From Diatrype stigma (taxonomy: Eukaryota > Ascomycota > Sordariomycetes > Xylariales > Diatrypaceae): a stretch of DNA of 64,000 nucleotides. The notes beneath the pieces are model-generated. The model saw only the letters and a list, made by a program, of their open reading frames with translations. It did no database searches and was not told the origin of the DNA. The stretch is from positions 1 to 64,000 of the forward strand of contig JAKJXP020000111.1 of NCBI GenBank assembly GCA_022225965.2, given 5' to 3'. The position numbers and the translations under genes were made by a program. Below, one piece after another: positions 11,941-24,450 of this stretch (position 1 is its first letter; every line of letters begins with the position of its first letter).

Positions 11941-12000
11941 TTATCGTTATCGACATCGATAACGTTATCGCGTATCGCGATAGCCTCCACCATCTTATCG
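11941..12000. promoter_or_regulatory. Cluster of six HGATAR (GATA-factor) sites in two hairpin-like palindromes
   Basis: Within 60 bases there are four TTATCG words (CGATAA on the other strand: 11941, 11947, 11965, 11995), one CGATAA (11957) and one CGATAG (11979). All match the HGATAR site of fungal GATA factors. Four of the six fall in two perfect inverted repeats: 11945-11964 (9-bp arms, 2-base centre) and 11966-11982 (7-bp arms, 3-base centre). The nearest gene with its 5' end facing the cluster is the aspartate/glutamate carrier, about 1.04 kb away. Nitrogen control by an AreA/NIT2-type factor is an inference. Confidence 0.5.
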
Positions 12001-13911
12001 ATCCCCGAGACCCAGAAGACCCAGTACGCTAACATGTTAGGCATGTTACCTAGCTTGCCCAGGCCCAGGCAGGGGCTCTGGGGTCCCCGCGTTCTCCAAG
12101 ACTAACATGTTGTAGGTCAGAGAACATCATCAAGAGGAAACGTCGCTTGGGATGCAGCAAGTCTTGTAACCTCATCGTGAGTGCTGTGGACAGCACTGGC
12201 TTAACAACGGGAGGTGGGGTGAACACTGTGAGATAGGACCTCCATGAGTGGGAAGTCGTTTGCACAAGGTCAACTAAGTGGTGAAGGATGAAAGGGTCTT
12301 TTGAGAGAATGCAGACTTTAAGTTATTTATTTCAAAGGGTCGGAAGCTTCTTGTCACAATTGTTGGTCCTGGGTAGATGTCATCTCCTGGTGTCTTGTTG
12401 TCTAAATGACTTCAAGCTGTTCCAATCCATCATCATGTCGATGGGGACAGAGACGGGACATAGGGTCACTCTTTATTTCAGTCAAAGCCTTCCAAACATT
12501 GCAATGTAGACTCCGAATTTAAAGCAGGCCCCCTCTTTATTGATACAGGTCTCAAGATACCTATGCCTTCACCTGACTGCTATAGCCTGTGAGTAATCCC
12601 CTGCCGTGCAGATTGATTGATTGATGTCTACCCCAAGCTATCAATCATCCGGGCCGGGTCGGCGGGTCCATAGACGTTTTCGGTAGATCGACGTCCATAC
12701 TGCCTGGTGATCATCAGCTATCAACTCTGACATGACAAGGGTGGAACGTTAGGGGGAGGGGCAGTAAACTCCACTCATGGCATGGGGTATATATATTGAA
12801 TGACTAGGTAGCTACATATGTTTCACTCGAGCACCTAATGCTGCCGTTGGTTGGAAACTCTTATAACCTCCTTTTTTAGGCATCGTTGTCGAGCGGTGTG
12901 TCCCTATTTAGCATGAAGGGTCCAGCCCCGGCAGATGTATATAGTCCCAAGTAAGGTGTGATCGACCTTGACATCGTACATATAGCCCCAGGGCACCAAT
13001 CAAAAGCTGTATAGCACTTGAGTAGAAGCACTAGCTTATCCTCCCATATCAATTATCGCTAGGTCTTTCCATGTGGTTCTTGACGAAGTCTCCAACATGA
13101 TTCGGCCCATGTTCAACGGTCAAGTTGGTCTTGAGACTGTATGAAGCTTATATTGTAGGGCCGATTCGAGATATTGGCCCGAAGGGGTACCGAAGGGGGA
13201 GTCTCGTAATCGTTTGGGAGCGACGGGGATTTCCTGTCTCCATCGGCCTTGGTGATAGACACAACTTACCGACAGTAGACAGAGATGGCTCTGTCGCATT
13301 CAGTGGTTTAAGCAGCACGTCTACAGGGAGGGGTGTTCTGAAGTTGCAGCCCTGTATCGGTAATGTCTTAAGTAATTAACTACGCGATATCTACCACTTG
13401 TAAGGACGATGAATATCTAGCTAGATATGGTTCTTGGGTCTCTTATCACTCGAAGCCTTCGAAGTGTTTGGCATAGCAGTAGCACTCATCTGACCAACGA
13501 GATTCGCACCTCTGGCCGATGGGCGAGGACCGGATATAATAAAGATAAACATTGTGTCCTTTGGTTTCCTTGAGTCTACCAGAACCATGTGACATAGACA
13601 AGTATCAGTGTAGGTATACAACTCCTAGTGCCACTTTACACATAAGCCTGACCTGGTTGCTCCGGCTACCGAACTCTTCAAACTCCCATGTTCCCAATTC
13701 CACCTTTACCCAAAAGCCCCAGGGAACAGACGCCAAAACTCACATGGACGGGGATGCGGTCGTCTATCTACAAAAGAAACAACCCCGCCACGGACCTGAG
13801 CATGATCTTACACAGAATTTAACGTGGAGATCGAGGAGTGCACCCATCGCGCGTAAGCGTATTGACGTAGTTTTGAGAGAGTTGATTAGATCATGTTGTA
13901 GATTTTACTTT

Positions 13912-13914
<3 letters not shown>

Positions 13915-13982
<68 letters not shown>

Positions 13983-14038
13983 NNNNNNNNNNTATTTTTT
14001 TTTTTTTTATTTATTTTCCCCCCCCCCCCCCCCCCCCC
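13915..14038. other. Assembly gap (10 N) flanked by homopolymers
   Basis: A run of 68 G is followed by ten unknown bases (13983-13992), then a T-rich stretch and a run of about 21 C. A gap of exactly ten N usually marks unknown length. The flanking runs suggest that sequencing failed in a homopolymer or G-quadruplex-prone tract, so the true sequence and length here are uncertain. Confidence 0.9.
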
Positions 14039-14066
14039 TTATTTATTCATTAGTAAAAAACCCGCC

Positions 14067-15869
14067 CTATCGAGGCGCGCTATATGGCGTCCCCAGCCCG
14101 ACCAGGACAGGGCTGTGCTGCGGCTGCATCCCGGAGTAATCGACCGACGACTCCCTCGAGGAGTTTTGCTCTGTTTCGAGCCACGTGGGGCCGGGGTGTA
14201 GATGCCGCGATGCCGTCGTCGGTCTGCTTCCGTTGTTTGTGCTGTTGTTGCCATTGTTTCTATTTTCGACGACGCCGCTCATCCCGTTGTTCCGCCGGAT
14301 CTCGGTTCGTCGGTAGCCGGCTTCAAGGGACTTCCCCGATTCGCTATCGCCGCTGGTACCGCTATCGTCATCGCCCGCCGACTTGCGCCATAGTGGAGGC
14401 GGCGTTGTCCGCCCGTTTTCGTCCCGTCCCTCCTCTACCCTCGACATCCGCCGCGCCGTGAATTTAGGCGGCAGGCCCCGGCTCGCCAACGCCCCGGGAT
14501 CGGATAGCGGCCGCGTCGCGCGGCCTTTCGTATGAGCCAATTCGATCTCTGCTAAAGTAACATCTGCGGATCCCCTGCAGCTGCTCCTTCGCATGTCCTG
14601 CGACTGGTAGGTATTCGAGTGCGTGGCGTTGGATTTGCGAGGTCGCGTGCTGTGCTCCGAAAATTGGAAACCCCTGATGCCCATGGCCCGGAGAAGGGGG
14701 CGGATGGTTGCTAAGCTTGAGGCAATGATCGCCACGCCTGGTTCGATCAATGTCCAAACCATAGCATCCGTCCCGTTATCTGCGCCACATGTGAGTTATC
14801 TCTGTTATTTGGAATTGCCGTAACGCCAAGCCAACCGGCAAGCATGAAATACCACACAACGGACGGTATTGGATACACAAAACTTACGTAATATATCACT
14901 GGTATTCATGAGGTCGGCTAAGAACTTGAGTCGGACGAGAGTAGCTATGCTAGCGAAGATTCCCAGGCCCAGGACCATAGATACAGTAACTTTCGCTTCG
15001 GTGGTCATCTTGACGTTCCAGATCATCGGTATAGGGAGCAGCGCGTAGAGCCAATCAGACAGGATATTCATGACGCTGAGGGCATACGCAGCCATGACGA
15101 CGGAATCGGCCGAGGCGCATATGGCATTCGGGTCGCGCTGAAGGATCGTATAATCCCACTGTGCCTTCACTGGTGTGCATTGAAACACGTCCCAGAAGAA
15201 GAGCGCCAGACTCCAGATGGTGATGATGGTCATGCTGACGTAGATCGTCCGCCGGTACCTCTTCTGTAGCGCGATTCGGAGAAGGAAGATCGCTATGCTT
15301 AGTTTGGTAAGCCACATGTTGAGCACATAGGTCGCTGTAGCTAGAGCTTGGTATTTCAACGCGTTTATCTCCGAGGGCTGTGAAAGCGACATGTTGTGTC
15401 GCCCTAGTCCATGGTGAATTCCTCTCAGGATAAACCCACAGGAGACCGTGAAGGTTATCTGTGACGAAGGTGTATAAGCATCATGTTGTGTTGTCAGGAC
15501 ACCAGCTTCTACTTGACAGTGACGTACCTGGGCAGCCAGCAACACCCAGTCATCCGCCTGAAAACTCCTCACAAGTATAGCGCGTACATATCCTCTCAAG
15601 CCGATCGAGAACCACGTCAGACTGAGCATCACTGCGGCGGTGGCTACCACTGCAACACGAGGAGTCAGTATATGTTGTCCCCAGATGACCCTTCGTGTAG
15701 TCAGGGGCCAAGGGATGAGATGTAAAGAGCCGTATGCTCTTCCCAACAGCTTTCTCCGGAACAGGAGTTCATGCTGTTACATGGGAGTAGGGAGTAGGAT
15801 ATGATCTGATAGTTACTTACGAGCACCGCCATTACTCTCAGTAGAGACGCTCGGGTCCTGGGCTTCCAT
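14067..15869 (-). CDS. SAT4-type fungal rhodopsin-fold integral membrane protein
   Basis: The proposed exons are 15869-15821, 15649-15528, 15458-14888 and 14779-14067, all phase-consistent, giving about 484 residues. Seven hydrophobic segments span roughly residues 20-300. Conserved family features include ADDW after the second helix, GLGRH in the following loop, a W-x-x-K-L-S-I-A-x-F-L-L-R core helix, and the closing WTLIEPGVAIIASSLATIRP with RPLLRAMG just after it. The cytoplasmic tail of about 150 residues is Ser/Asn/Arg-rich and low in complexity. Members of this fungal family are plasma-membrane proteins; some are called PTH11-like GPCRs, but the ligand and G-protein link are unknown here, and no CFEM domain is present. 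The last three exons are firm. The start exon is less sure: ATG at 15869 with an acceptor at 15650 is preferred. The second intron is 69 nt with no in-frame stop, so its retention would only insert 23 residues. Confidence 0.82.
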
Positions 15870-18800
15870 CGATAGCAGTAGGAGGAACACGGAACAAAGG
15901 AAAGCGAGCCAAGAAGAATAGAAGACTTAGATGACCATGTGTCGGTCTTGTAGCAGGTTAAAAGTAACAATCAGTTACAGGCGAACATCCTCGACTGCCG
16001 AGAGATCTGCAGCGCCCGGGTTCTCGCGTGGGAAAGGGGAGAGCGGGTGCTAGCAGTATCACGATGATTCATAGACAGGATTAACTTTTTTCATAAACAT
16101 ATGGTGCCATTCATATGGTATCGAAACTATATCCTAGACCAGATGGATGGGGCCCGGCCACATGGTGCTGCTTATAGCCCATTAGTCTACATCTTTGGCT
16201 TGACCCAGACGATTCGCGTAGTCTGGAATTCTGAAATGGCTTGGACACAATATGCGGACTATTTGTTAGCTACCGCAGACTATTGCAGGCTTCGACGTCT
16301 GGATACAGGGGAGACTGGCCTCGGAGGATAGCCGATGTGATGCTCTCTGCAGCTGAGAAGGGGGGAGGGGGTGGGACTGGGGTGTCCCTAGACGGGAGGA
16401 GCCCTGATGAGACACGATGAGGCGATACGTACAACATACATAGCTCGGGAGCTTCCATGACTTGCAGCTCAGAGTGTGCATGAACCTACGTAGCAGGGGC
16501 GAGAGAGTCATGCACACCTTACACACGCTTCCATCCCTATTGTATTGTAATTATCCTCGAGTTGCTTGTATAGATCTCTGCAAGACGCATTCCAATACTT
16601 CCTGGTTCAAAGGTAACAAGTCCCTCTCCTAAGACTCCGGTTACCTGTTCCCAAACACATGGCAAAGTTGAACGGCGCTGTCCCGTGCCGTGGGATTCCT
16701 GCCCATGCGTTCTGCTAGGGCTATGTCGCTTAATTGTCAAACATCCCACTTCACGGCGGAATCCGGGGGGTCCACACCGACGTTCGGGGTTACTCCTGGC
16801 CGCTGGCCGCTATAATTTGTTGATTTGGCCGTTATGCCTTCATGCCTTCATGCCTTCATGCCTTCATGCTTTCATACTTTACCCAGCCACGATTTCCCTT
16901 GCGAGGTTGCTGTGTCGATAGTCGTGGAGGTGAAGGGCGCCATCGCGGGACAGCTGCAGACGGCATGCATGAATCCCAAATACTGCACCGAGCATCGGGT
17001 GACGATCTCAAAAGAGGTGTTATACCAGGGTGCTATAGGGCCGTCCTCGGGCTCATGTTGTACAGAGGCCGATATGTAACCAATACCTAGTCTAGGCGAC
17101 CCAGGAATCCTCAAAGTCAGTACAGAGCAGCTTTTCGGAGGCGATGGACGACATGGGCAGGACCTAAAAGCTGAACCCTTCCAGATCGACCCTAGAAACC
17201 TATATTAAAGGTCCTATTCCGGCAGCCCCGGTTTTAGACTACCTATAGCAGGGATCCCCCATTTCCACTTGAGCCAACGGGGCCCGCCACGACCCGCCCA
17301 CGCCGCCCACGCTTGACGAGTGGAACACTAGAGAGATACCTTGGCTGCTTGGAAACCTTAACGATTCATGGGACTGACCGTTGTATGGGTAAGGGATAAA
17401 TGTAGAGAGTCATGGACCACATATACTATACCTACCTATATATTATACCTGCATACTATGGTAAGACAGTCTTAGCATTTTGAAGAAGACATCAACATGC
17501 CTTCTGCCCTCACCAAAGAGCAGGAACTTTACATGTACGTACGATGAACACGACTGGTTATTATCAGGATCTGAGTGCATATCGGAGATCGATTGATTAC
17601 CTACAGCAGTGCTGACATGAGAACATGAGCACGGGCAACGTCTAGGTAATCTGACCATCTGTGCAACCATCTATCCGAAGATCGTGCTATGCAGCTCTTG
17701 GCCTAGCCACCCACGAGTAGGTGACTAACTACTCAAGTGCATATTACTACGTCGTGATTCCAGATGGGAGATGTGGAGGTTGAGAAAGCATAGGAGTCCT
17801 ACGTCTACATCCACGATAATCAGACAGACAATGGCCGTCTCTTGTTGTGATATACTCAGCAGACAGATCGCGACAAGCGTTGTTTAAGTAAACTGCCTAT
17901 AGATTAGGTAGGTGACTAATGAAGGTACAATAACCAATAACGAGCAAATATAAACCTCCGCCACCAAAGTATTTGCAATAGAGCACCTTCAGTACCACCA
18001 CTACCCAGGTGCTCTCTTCGGATGTTGCAATGGACAGCGGGACGGAGAATTATAGACGTGATAACCACCTACTGGGTGATATACGGAGGATGCGTATCCT
18101 CGTTAGGTAGATAGCCAAGCCATGCAAGGGACATCCAACCTACCATCAGGCCGTCTGTCCGGAATCGCTTCCGGAATAATATCCTAGTTGGCATCCGCAA
18201 GTCCTGCAAGTCATAACTTACCAAGCAGGTCTTAACTGTTTGTTTCATACCACGCACATGGTTGACAACCGAGACAGTCACAATCTATGGGTGCGCATGA
18301 CAGGGCTGCCTATGTGTTCCAGCAATGCGGCGTGGATTACTTTGTACATGGTAGTTCCTCGAGGATAGCCCTCCATGCTTGGTCTCGGCGGGCATGGATT
18401 GCATGGCCGGCCCGTCCAATGCCAAAAACCTGGAGACTGGCTCATTGGTCGCATTACCGTCGGGTTTGGCTTGGTGGGTTCCGTCACCCACGTGCAAAAC
18501 AAGGACCATTGACCCTGAACTGAAGAGCAATTGTTGGTATATATAGTTATACCAAGGGTAACAGACGTCGCTACGCAGTAACTACATGCCTTGGGTTCAG
18601 GGATGATGAGATCTGTCGCCTCAACTTGACGACGCATGATTTATTGGTGATAGAGCAAGCAAGCCAATGGTTTGCTTATGAAACAGTCGCATTCGATGAA
18701 GCCCCGTGAAGCTATTTGAAACCCTCGATTTCAACCATTCTTCCGACCTATGAAGACGTCTTATTCCATGTGATGAATTACAAAGCTCCTGCAATTTGAA

Positions 18801-19671
18801 GAGGGGGGGGGGGGGTTCTTATCACGAAAGATACGACGCTATTCGGCATCACAGCAACAACATACGAAATGCGTAAGACACTATCAAACTAACTAGACGA
18901 CAATAAACTAAACCGTATGTCTGCTCTCACAATTATTGACATAGCAAGGTACGGATTCATTCAGGAGTCGCGGGACTAGGAAGAGAGAGAAAAGAAAGCG
19001 CACCCCTCTCTACCAGGACTTTAGCTCGAAAAAAGTTCAACTTTACAACTCGCATCGGTGACACCATGAGTTTTTAATGCTATAATTAGTGCTTGAAAAT
19101 AGAGGTAGACCTCGCATTGATAGATGTCTCTGTCCTGCAGTAGGCAACTTGAGGCCAAAAGGGGTGAAGGAAGGCGGAGTTCTATCTAGGGAGCCCCGCC
19201 GACCGACCTCAAGCTTTCTATATTTGATGGGTATTTGATTATGGTGGCTTATTAGTAGGTGCTGTACGTAATTAGAACTAACTAGAACCTCAAAATATAC
19301 GTGAGATTTAACATATCCGAAACAAATACGCTTCCATAGCCAACACCAATCTGAGCATCGACATCCGAGTGAGTGATTAACCTTCATCCCTAACTAGATC
19401 GCGCAGACTATTAGAACGGAGGATCTAGATCTCGCTAGACTTATGCGTGAAGGCGGCGCAGACGGGCAGGTCTACCTAATGACTATAGGGAATAGGTAGT
19501 GAAGCTGGTTGTCGCATACATACCTATAGTTAATTAACAGCTGCGAGAACTAGGAGCGCGGACAAAGCTATCCATCCAGCTAGCCGGCCAGCCAGCTCAG
19601 CTCAGCCAGCCAGCCATATCCTCATTTCCACACCACAGCGGCGAACAGATGTTAGCTAATAGTTGCGAAAC
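15870..19671. other. 3.8-kb gene-free spacer
   Basis: This region separates the divergent SAT4-type gene and the kynurenine formamidase gene. It holds an 8-bp tandem repeat near 16.8 kb, a G11 run near 18804 and a GCCAGCCAGC cluster near 19580-19615. Open frames on both strands are short, lack family motifs and often overlap one another. I see no supported gene. Confidence 0.6.
16834..16873. repeat. 8-bp tandem repeat ATGCCTTC, 4 perfect plus 1 altered copy
   Basis: Four exact units are followed by one with a single C-to-T change. It lies in non-coding spacer about 960 bases upstream of the SAT4-type gene, in a region with no other gene. Confidence 0.85.
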
Positions 19672-20921
19672 ATGGCCGCGTCTCTCAAGTACTCGCTACA
19701 CCAATACGCCGAAGAGAACGAGCTCCAGCGGCTGGGAGTCTGGGAGGTAGACATCCGGGACAAGTCCAAATACTGGATCATGTGAGTGGGCCATTTTGCA
19801 AAATGTATACGTATACTGCATCACATTACATTACATTATGTATCTGCGTCGAGCGAGCGGGCAAGCCAGCAACGGGAGGGAGAGGGGGTGCGGAGGGTTG
19901 AGTGAAGAAGAAGAAGAAGAAAGATCGCTTTGCTGATACGAAAGCGACAACCCCCCAACCGTGCCGACCGCCCCAAAATAGATACATCCACGGCGGCGCG
20001 TGGCGCGACCCGCGCATCGGGCACGAGACCTTCGCCCCGATCATCGATCGCATCCTCCTCCCGTCTTCTTCTTCTCCTCCTTCTTCCTCCTCTTCGGCCA
20101 TCGCGGCCTTCGCCTCGCTAGACTACCGCCTGAGCCCGCACCCGGAGTTCCCGCAGGACCCGGCGGAGACGCCGGCGCGCCGCCTCCGCGCCGCCGCGCA
20201 CCCGGACCACCTGGACGACGTCCGCGCCGCGCTCGCCTACCTGCAGCGCCGGTACCCCGGGTCCCTCGTCGGCGACAACTACGTGCTGGTGGGCCACTCG
20301 GCCGGCGCGTGTCTCGCGCTGCAGCTCCTTCATGGCGGCGGTAGCGGTAGCGGTAGCAGTAGCGGTAGCGACCCCACTGGCTCCGACCCCGGGCGGCCGC
20401 CCCTAGACCCGGAGGTGGCGGCGGCAGTGGAGGGGGCGTCATCGGCGGCGGCGGCGCGGCCGGTGCTGCCCCGGGCCCTCGTCGGCTTCGAGGGCGTCTA
20501 CGACTTCACGGGGCTCAACGCGCGCATGGGGGGCGGGTACGCGGGGTTCCTGACCGGGGCGTTCGGCGACCCGAGCGGGTGGGACGCGGCGGCGCCCCTG
20601 AAGCTCCCGGGCAGCTACGGGGAGCGGTGGCGGTGGGGGGGACGGAGCGGGAGCGGGAGCGGGGTAAAGCCGGTGGCGGCGCTGGGCTGGTCGCGGGAGG
20701 ACGACCTGATCGACGAGCCGGAGATCGACGGCATGGCCGCGCGGCTCGCGGCGGACGGCGTCGACACGAGGGTCTTCAAGGACCTCCGCGGGGGCCACGA
20801 CGAGATCTGGCAGCTGCACGGGGCCGGCGTCGCGCGCATGGTCTTCGCTGTTTTGGATGCGGTTCGCGATGCGGATGCGGGTGCGGGTGCGAGTGCGGGT
20901 GCGGGTGTGGGTGCGCAGTGA
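19672..20921 (+). CDS. BNA7: Kynurenine formamidase (arylformamidase)
   Basis: Two exons, 19672-19781 and 19982-20921, join in phase to give about 349 residues. The join creates YIHGGAWRDPR, whose HGGxW is the oxyanion-hole signature of this alpha/beta-hydrolase family. The nucleophile elbow GHSAG has Ser near 143, an acid candidate lies in EDDLIDEPE near 277-278, and the catalytic His is in GGHDEIW near 309. The enzyme hydrolyses N-formyl-L-kynurenine to L-kynurenine and formate, the second step of tryptophan breakdown towards NAD and anthranilate. The protein is longer than the yeast one (about 260 residues) because of Ser-rich and Gly/Ser/Ala-rich insertions (about residues 56-66 and 153-190) and an Asp/Ala/Gly tail. 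Its exon 2 is very GC-rich. No other kynurenine-pathway gene is in the window. The 200-nt intron is purine-rich near its 3' end. Confidence 0.9.
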
Positions 20922-22363
20922 GCGACATACCTACTTGCGTATACGTAATCGAGCCGGTGGTGGGTGGGTGATGGATGTGGTGATGGGTGTTGTTGTCCGT
21001 CCACAGACCGGACATGCCTACCAACATGACCAAGGCGGATGTTAGGTACTTAGATTGAAGCGATTCAGCTTCGAGCTGCAGATTTCTCTTCCCAAGCGAC
21101 TGCGTTATGATCGTGAACGCCTCCAAGTGCAAGTACACGATAACTACCTATTAGACAGCTGTAGACAACATTCCTTATACAAGGTAGCAATGATTCGAAA
21201 ACACATTGCCAAAGCACACGGAGCTTCATGTATTTTACTATATAAGTACCTATACAGCGTGTACCTACTGACATCCCAATGCTGAATCTCGCACAAGCTT
21301 CTGCACCACTGAGTATCGATCCCGAGGACTTCTGCGGTCGTAGGATATCGAACTATTACTTGACAAAATGTGGTAGATCCGTTTTTGCATGATCTGATGC
21401 TCCCGTAACTACTCGTAGTGCGAGGTCGTTTCCCCCGGAGAACCGTTGTCCCGCGGCCGCTTATTACCGGATGGGTTCATGATTGCCGGGGCTTATAACT
21501 ACGTGCTATATACTTATGTAATAACTATTACACGGGAACCCCTGTCGAACGCGGATAGCCAGCCAGCCAGCTTTGGAGCTCGTTCCTTTGCCTGCGGGCC
21601 ACGCGCGATCCCGATAGCTCTCTGGCCTCTGAGTCGTCAATTCGAGCTGCAAGCTCGTAATTTTTTCCCCGTCAGCCCGTCTGCCCGTGCTACGAAGCGC
21701 AAGTGCTGATGCTCGGTCAAGGAAATCCCCGCATTGCCGTGGGGAAATAAGACAAAAGATGCCAATGCCAACCTTGCCCGTGAGGAGATAGCTCAGATTC
21801 TCCGATGGGTAATCGGGCCACCTGAATCCTGAATCCTGATAGGCGCTGATGTGACCGCCATCGACTATACCAGCCTTGGCAGGAGATGGTGTTGGTATCG
21901 CAGACGCACGTCATACATGCTGGCAATGCTGTCGTGCTCAGCAGGCAGTGGTCTGGCAGTGAGGAGCTGGAGGAGGAAAAGCTGGGGCTCCTTCCTTGCC
22001 TTACCTGCCAGTTCCAGACCGCGGTGTTCGAATCGGTAGCTAGTGAGGTACCCGACGATCTGTTGTTGGATTGTGCCTAGGTTAGCCTAGGCTGCTATGC
22101 AGGATACCAGGTACATATAGAGATCGACGGCGCGTGTTCACCTGGGCGCAAAACCTCTCTCGCTCTCTCTCTCTCTCTCTCTCGTTACCGTAGCATTCTC
22201 GTCGCCGTTCTGACTCTGAGTCCCTCTACGTAACGTAGAAAGCTCGAGCGCCAAAGAGAGACCCGGACCGTTCGTTCGCTCGTTCGCTCGCTCGCTTCTG
22301 CTGCTCGTTCGCTCGTAGCACGCATCACTCACACAACCCGAACGCCAGCCAGCCAAGCCAGCC
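20922..22363. other. Spacer and promoter region of the carboxypeptidase gene
   Basis: No gene is seen. The last 230 bases contain a (CT)n tract at about 22157-22182 and a run of TTCGCTCG-type words at about 22269-22315. These are likely part of the 5' leader or core promoter of the downstream carboxypeptidase gene. Confidence 0.6.
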
Positions 22364-24450
22364 ATGCTTAGGCAATTGTTCGGAGCCGGCGCCGCGGCGC
22401 TCGCCCTGCTGCCCGCTCTGGCCTCCGGCGCTTCTTCCTCCACTACGCCGCGCCACAATTTTCTCCGCGACTCTGGCCGGCTCAAGATGCCGGTCAAGAG
22501 GCAGGTGCCCGCCGACCCGACAGGCGTGACCACGATAAGCACGAAAGGCGGCGCTACGATCCGGTACAAAGAGCCCGGTAAGGAGGGCGTGTGCGAGACG
22601 ACGCCCGGCGTCAACTCGTACTCCGGCTACGTAGACCTCGATGAGGACACGCACATGTTCTTCTGGTTCTTCGAGGCTCGGCACAACCCGAACGAGGCGC
22701 CGCTCACCCTGTGGCTGAATGGAGGTCCCGGCTCAGACTCGCTAATCGGGCTGTTTGAAGGTTGGTGATAGTCTATGTAGTTTATGTGCTGGAACAGCTC
22801 GAGGGACTGACGCGGATATCTCTTCAGAACTTGGGCCCTGCAATGTCACGAAGAACTTGACCTCCCACGTGAACCCGTACTCGTGGAACGAGGCTAGCAA
22901 CCTGCTGTTCCTGTCGCAGCCCATTGGTGTCGGCCTTTCCTACGACGATCCCATTGTCGGGGTCATCAACCAGACAACGGGACTACCTGTCAACTCGTCG
23001 AATCCAGACGGCCGGTATAGCTACGTCGATCCGTACCGGTTCGACACGACCAAGCTCGCCGCAGTCGGGGCTTGGGAGGTTCTGCAGGGATTCCTCGACC
23101 TCCTGCCTACGCTGGACTCGAGTATCAAGTCGAGAACTTTCAACCTCTGGACTGAGAGCTACGGTGGGCACTGGGGACCGACCTTCTACCGCCACTTCTA
23201 CGAGCAGAACCAGGCGATCCAGGCCGGAACCGCCGAGGGCGTGGAGTTGAACATGCATACTCTTGGCATCATCAACGGCATCGTGTCCGAGAGGATCCAA
23301 GCACCCTACTATCCGGAGTTTGCTTACAAGGTACGCGTGACGGCGTGCTTTCCTCTATAGCTAATCAGACCACACTTGCTGACTCAGACGGGACACAGAA
23401 CACATACGGGATTGAAGCAGTCAACGAGACTATCTACAACTATATGAAGATGAACTACTACTTCCCAGGTTCGTCCCCCTACATCTCGTCCTCCTACACC
23501 CCCTAGAAGCGCAACTAACTCTACCGGGGTGGATAAATAGAGGCTTGCAGAGATAGCATCGACTACTGCATCGATTCCGACCGCTCCACAGTCGACGGGC
23601 AGAGCACGTGTGCGCAGGCGACGGCCATCTGCCGCAACCTGGTCGAGGGGCCGTACTACGAGGTCTCCGGGCGCAACCCGTACGACATCCGAGCGCAGGC
23701 CGACGCCGAGATCCCGCCCGGGTACTGGGCCGACTTCGTCAACCTCGCATCGACGCAGGAGGCGCTCGGCGTCAACATCAACTACACCTCGACGAGCTCG
23801 CAGGCCATCTGGATCGGCTTCAGCAGTACGGGCGACTTCGTCTTCCCGGACATCCTGTCCGACCTCGAGGCTATCCTTGATGATGGCGTTAGTATCCACC
23901 TGGTTTATGGGGACGCGGTAAGTAGTTAACTCCGGCTTCCCCTCCCTCCTTGCCCCTCAAGGGGAAAGGGTGGCTTATTTGCCTCCCTATCATGGCTACT
24001 GCACCCACCCTCTTCCACCTTACAGTCATTATGTCCCCCTACTAACTCGGCGGGCAGGACTACATCTGCAACTGGTTCGGCGGCGAGGCGCTCTCGCTGT
24101 CGCTGAACTACACGCACGCGGACGAGTTCCGGGCGTCGGGGTACGAGCCGTTCGTGGTGGACGGGGTGGAGTACGGGGAGGGCCGGCAGCACGGCAACTT
24201 CAGCTTCACGCGCGTGTACGACTCGGGCCACGAGGTGCCCTACTACCAGCCCAAGGCGGCGCTCGAGCTGTTCCGCCGCGTCATCAACGACCTCGTCATC
24301 TCCGACGGCAGCGAGAAGGTCACCCCCTCCTACGGCTCCGAGGGCCCGCCCAACGCCACCCACACCAACGTCGCCCCCACCCCGTGGTACACCGGCCAGC
24401 CCGGCATCAACGACAAGCGCGGGGCCGGCTCGTTCCGCTTCGACGCTTAG
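22364..24450 (+). CDS. Secreted serine carboxypeptidase, peptidase family S10
   Basis: Five exons (22364-22760, 22828-23330, 23399-23468, 23541-23917, 24058-24450) join in phase to give about 579 residues. A signal peptide covers roughly residues 1-22, and a Lys-Arg at about residues 45-46 could be a Kex2 processing site. Family motifs are intact: NGGPGSDS near the substrate-binding loop, nucleophile ESYGG with Ser near 243, VYGDADYICNW with Asp near 448, and [11 protein letters not shown] with His near 507. Many N-x-S/T sequons indicate glycosylation in the secretory pathway. Known activity: removal of C-terminal residues from peptides at acidic pH, in the vacuole or outside the cell. Substrate preference cannot be read. 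The first donor (G|GTTGGT) is slightly unusual but restores the conserved FEELGPC join. Confidence 0.95.

Larger units (their letters stand above)
10905..14066. other. Gene-poor spacer upstream of the carrier gene
   Basis: This 3.2-kb spacer lies between the 5' end of the carrier gene and the 3' end of the SAT4-type gene. It holds CAGT, CGTC and 13-bp tandem repeats, a palindromic cluster of GATA words and an assembly gap. No frame shows a recognisable protein. A TTGATTGATTGATG run near 12611 and scattered AGGTACCT-like words are the only other patterns seen. Confidence 0.6.

Noticed and set aside
20041..20442. 133-codon minus-strand frame over kynurenine formamidase
   Set aside because: It is a GC-bias shadow of a conserved exon with intact catalytic motifs on the plus strand.
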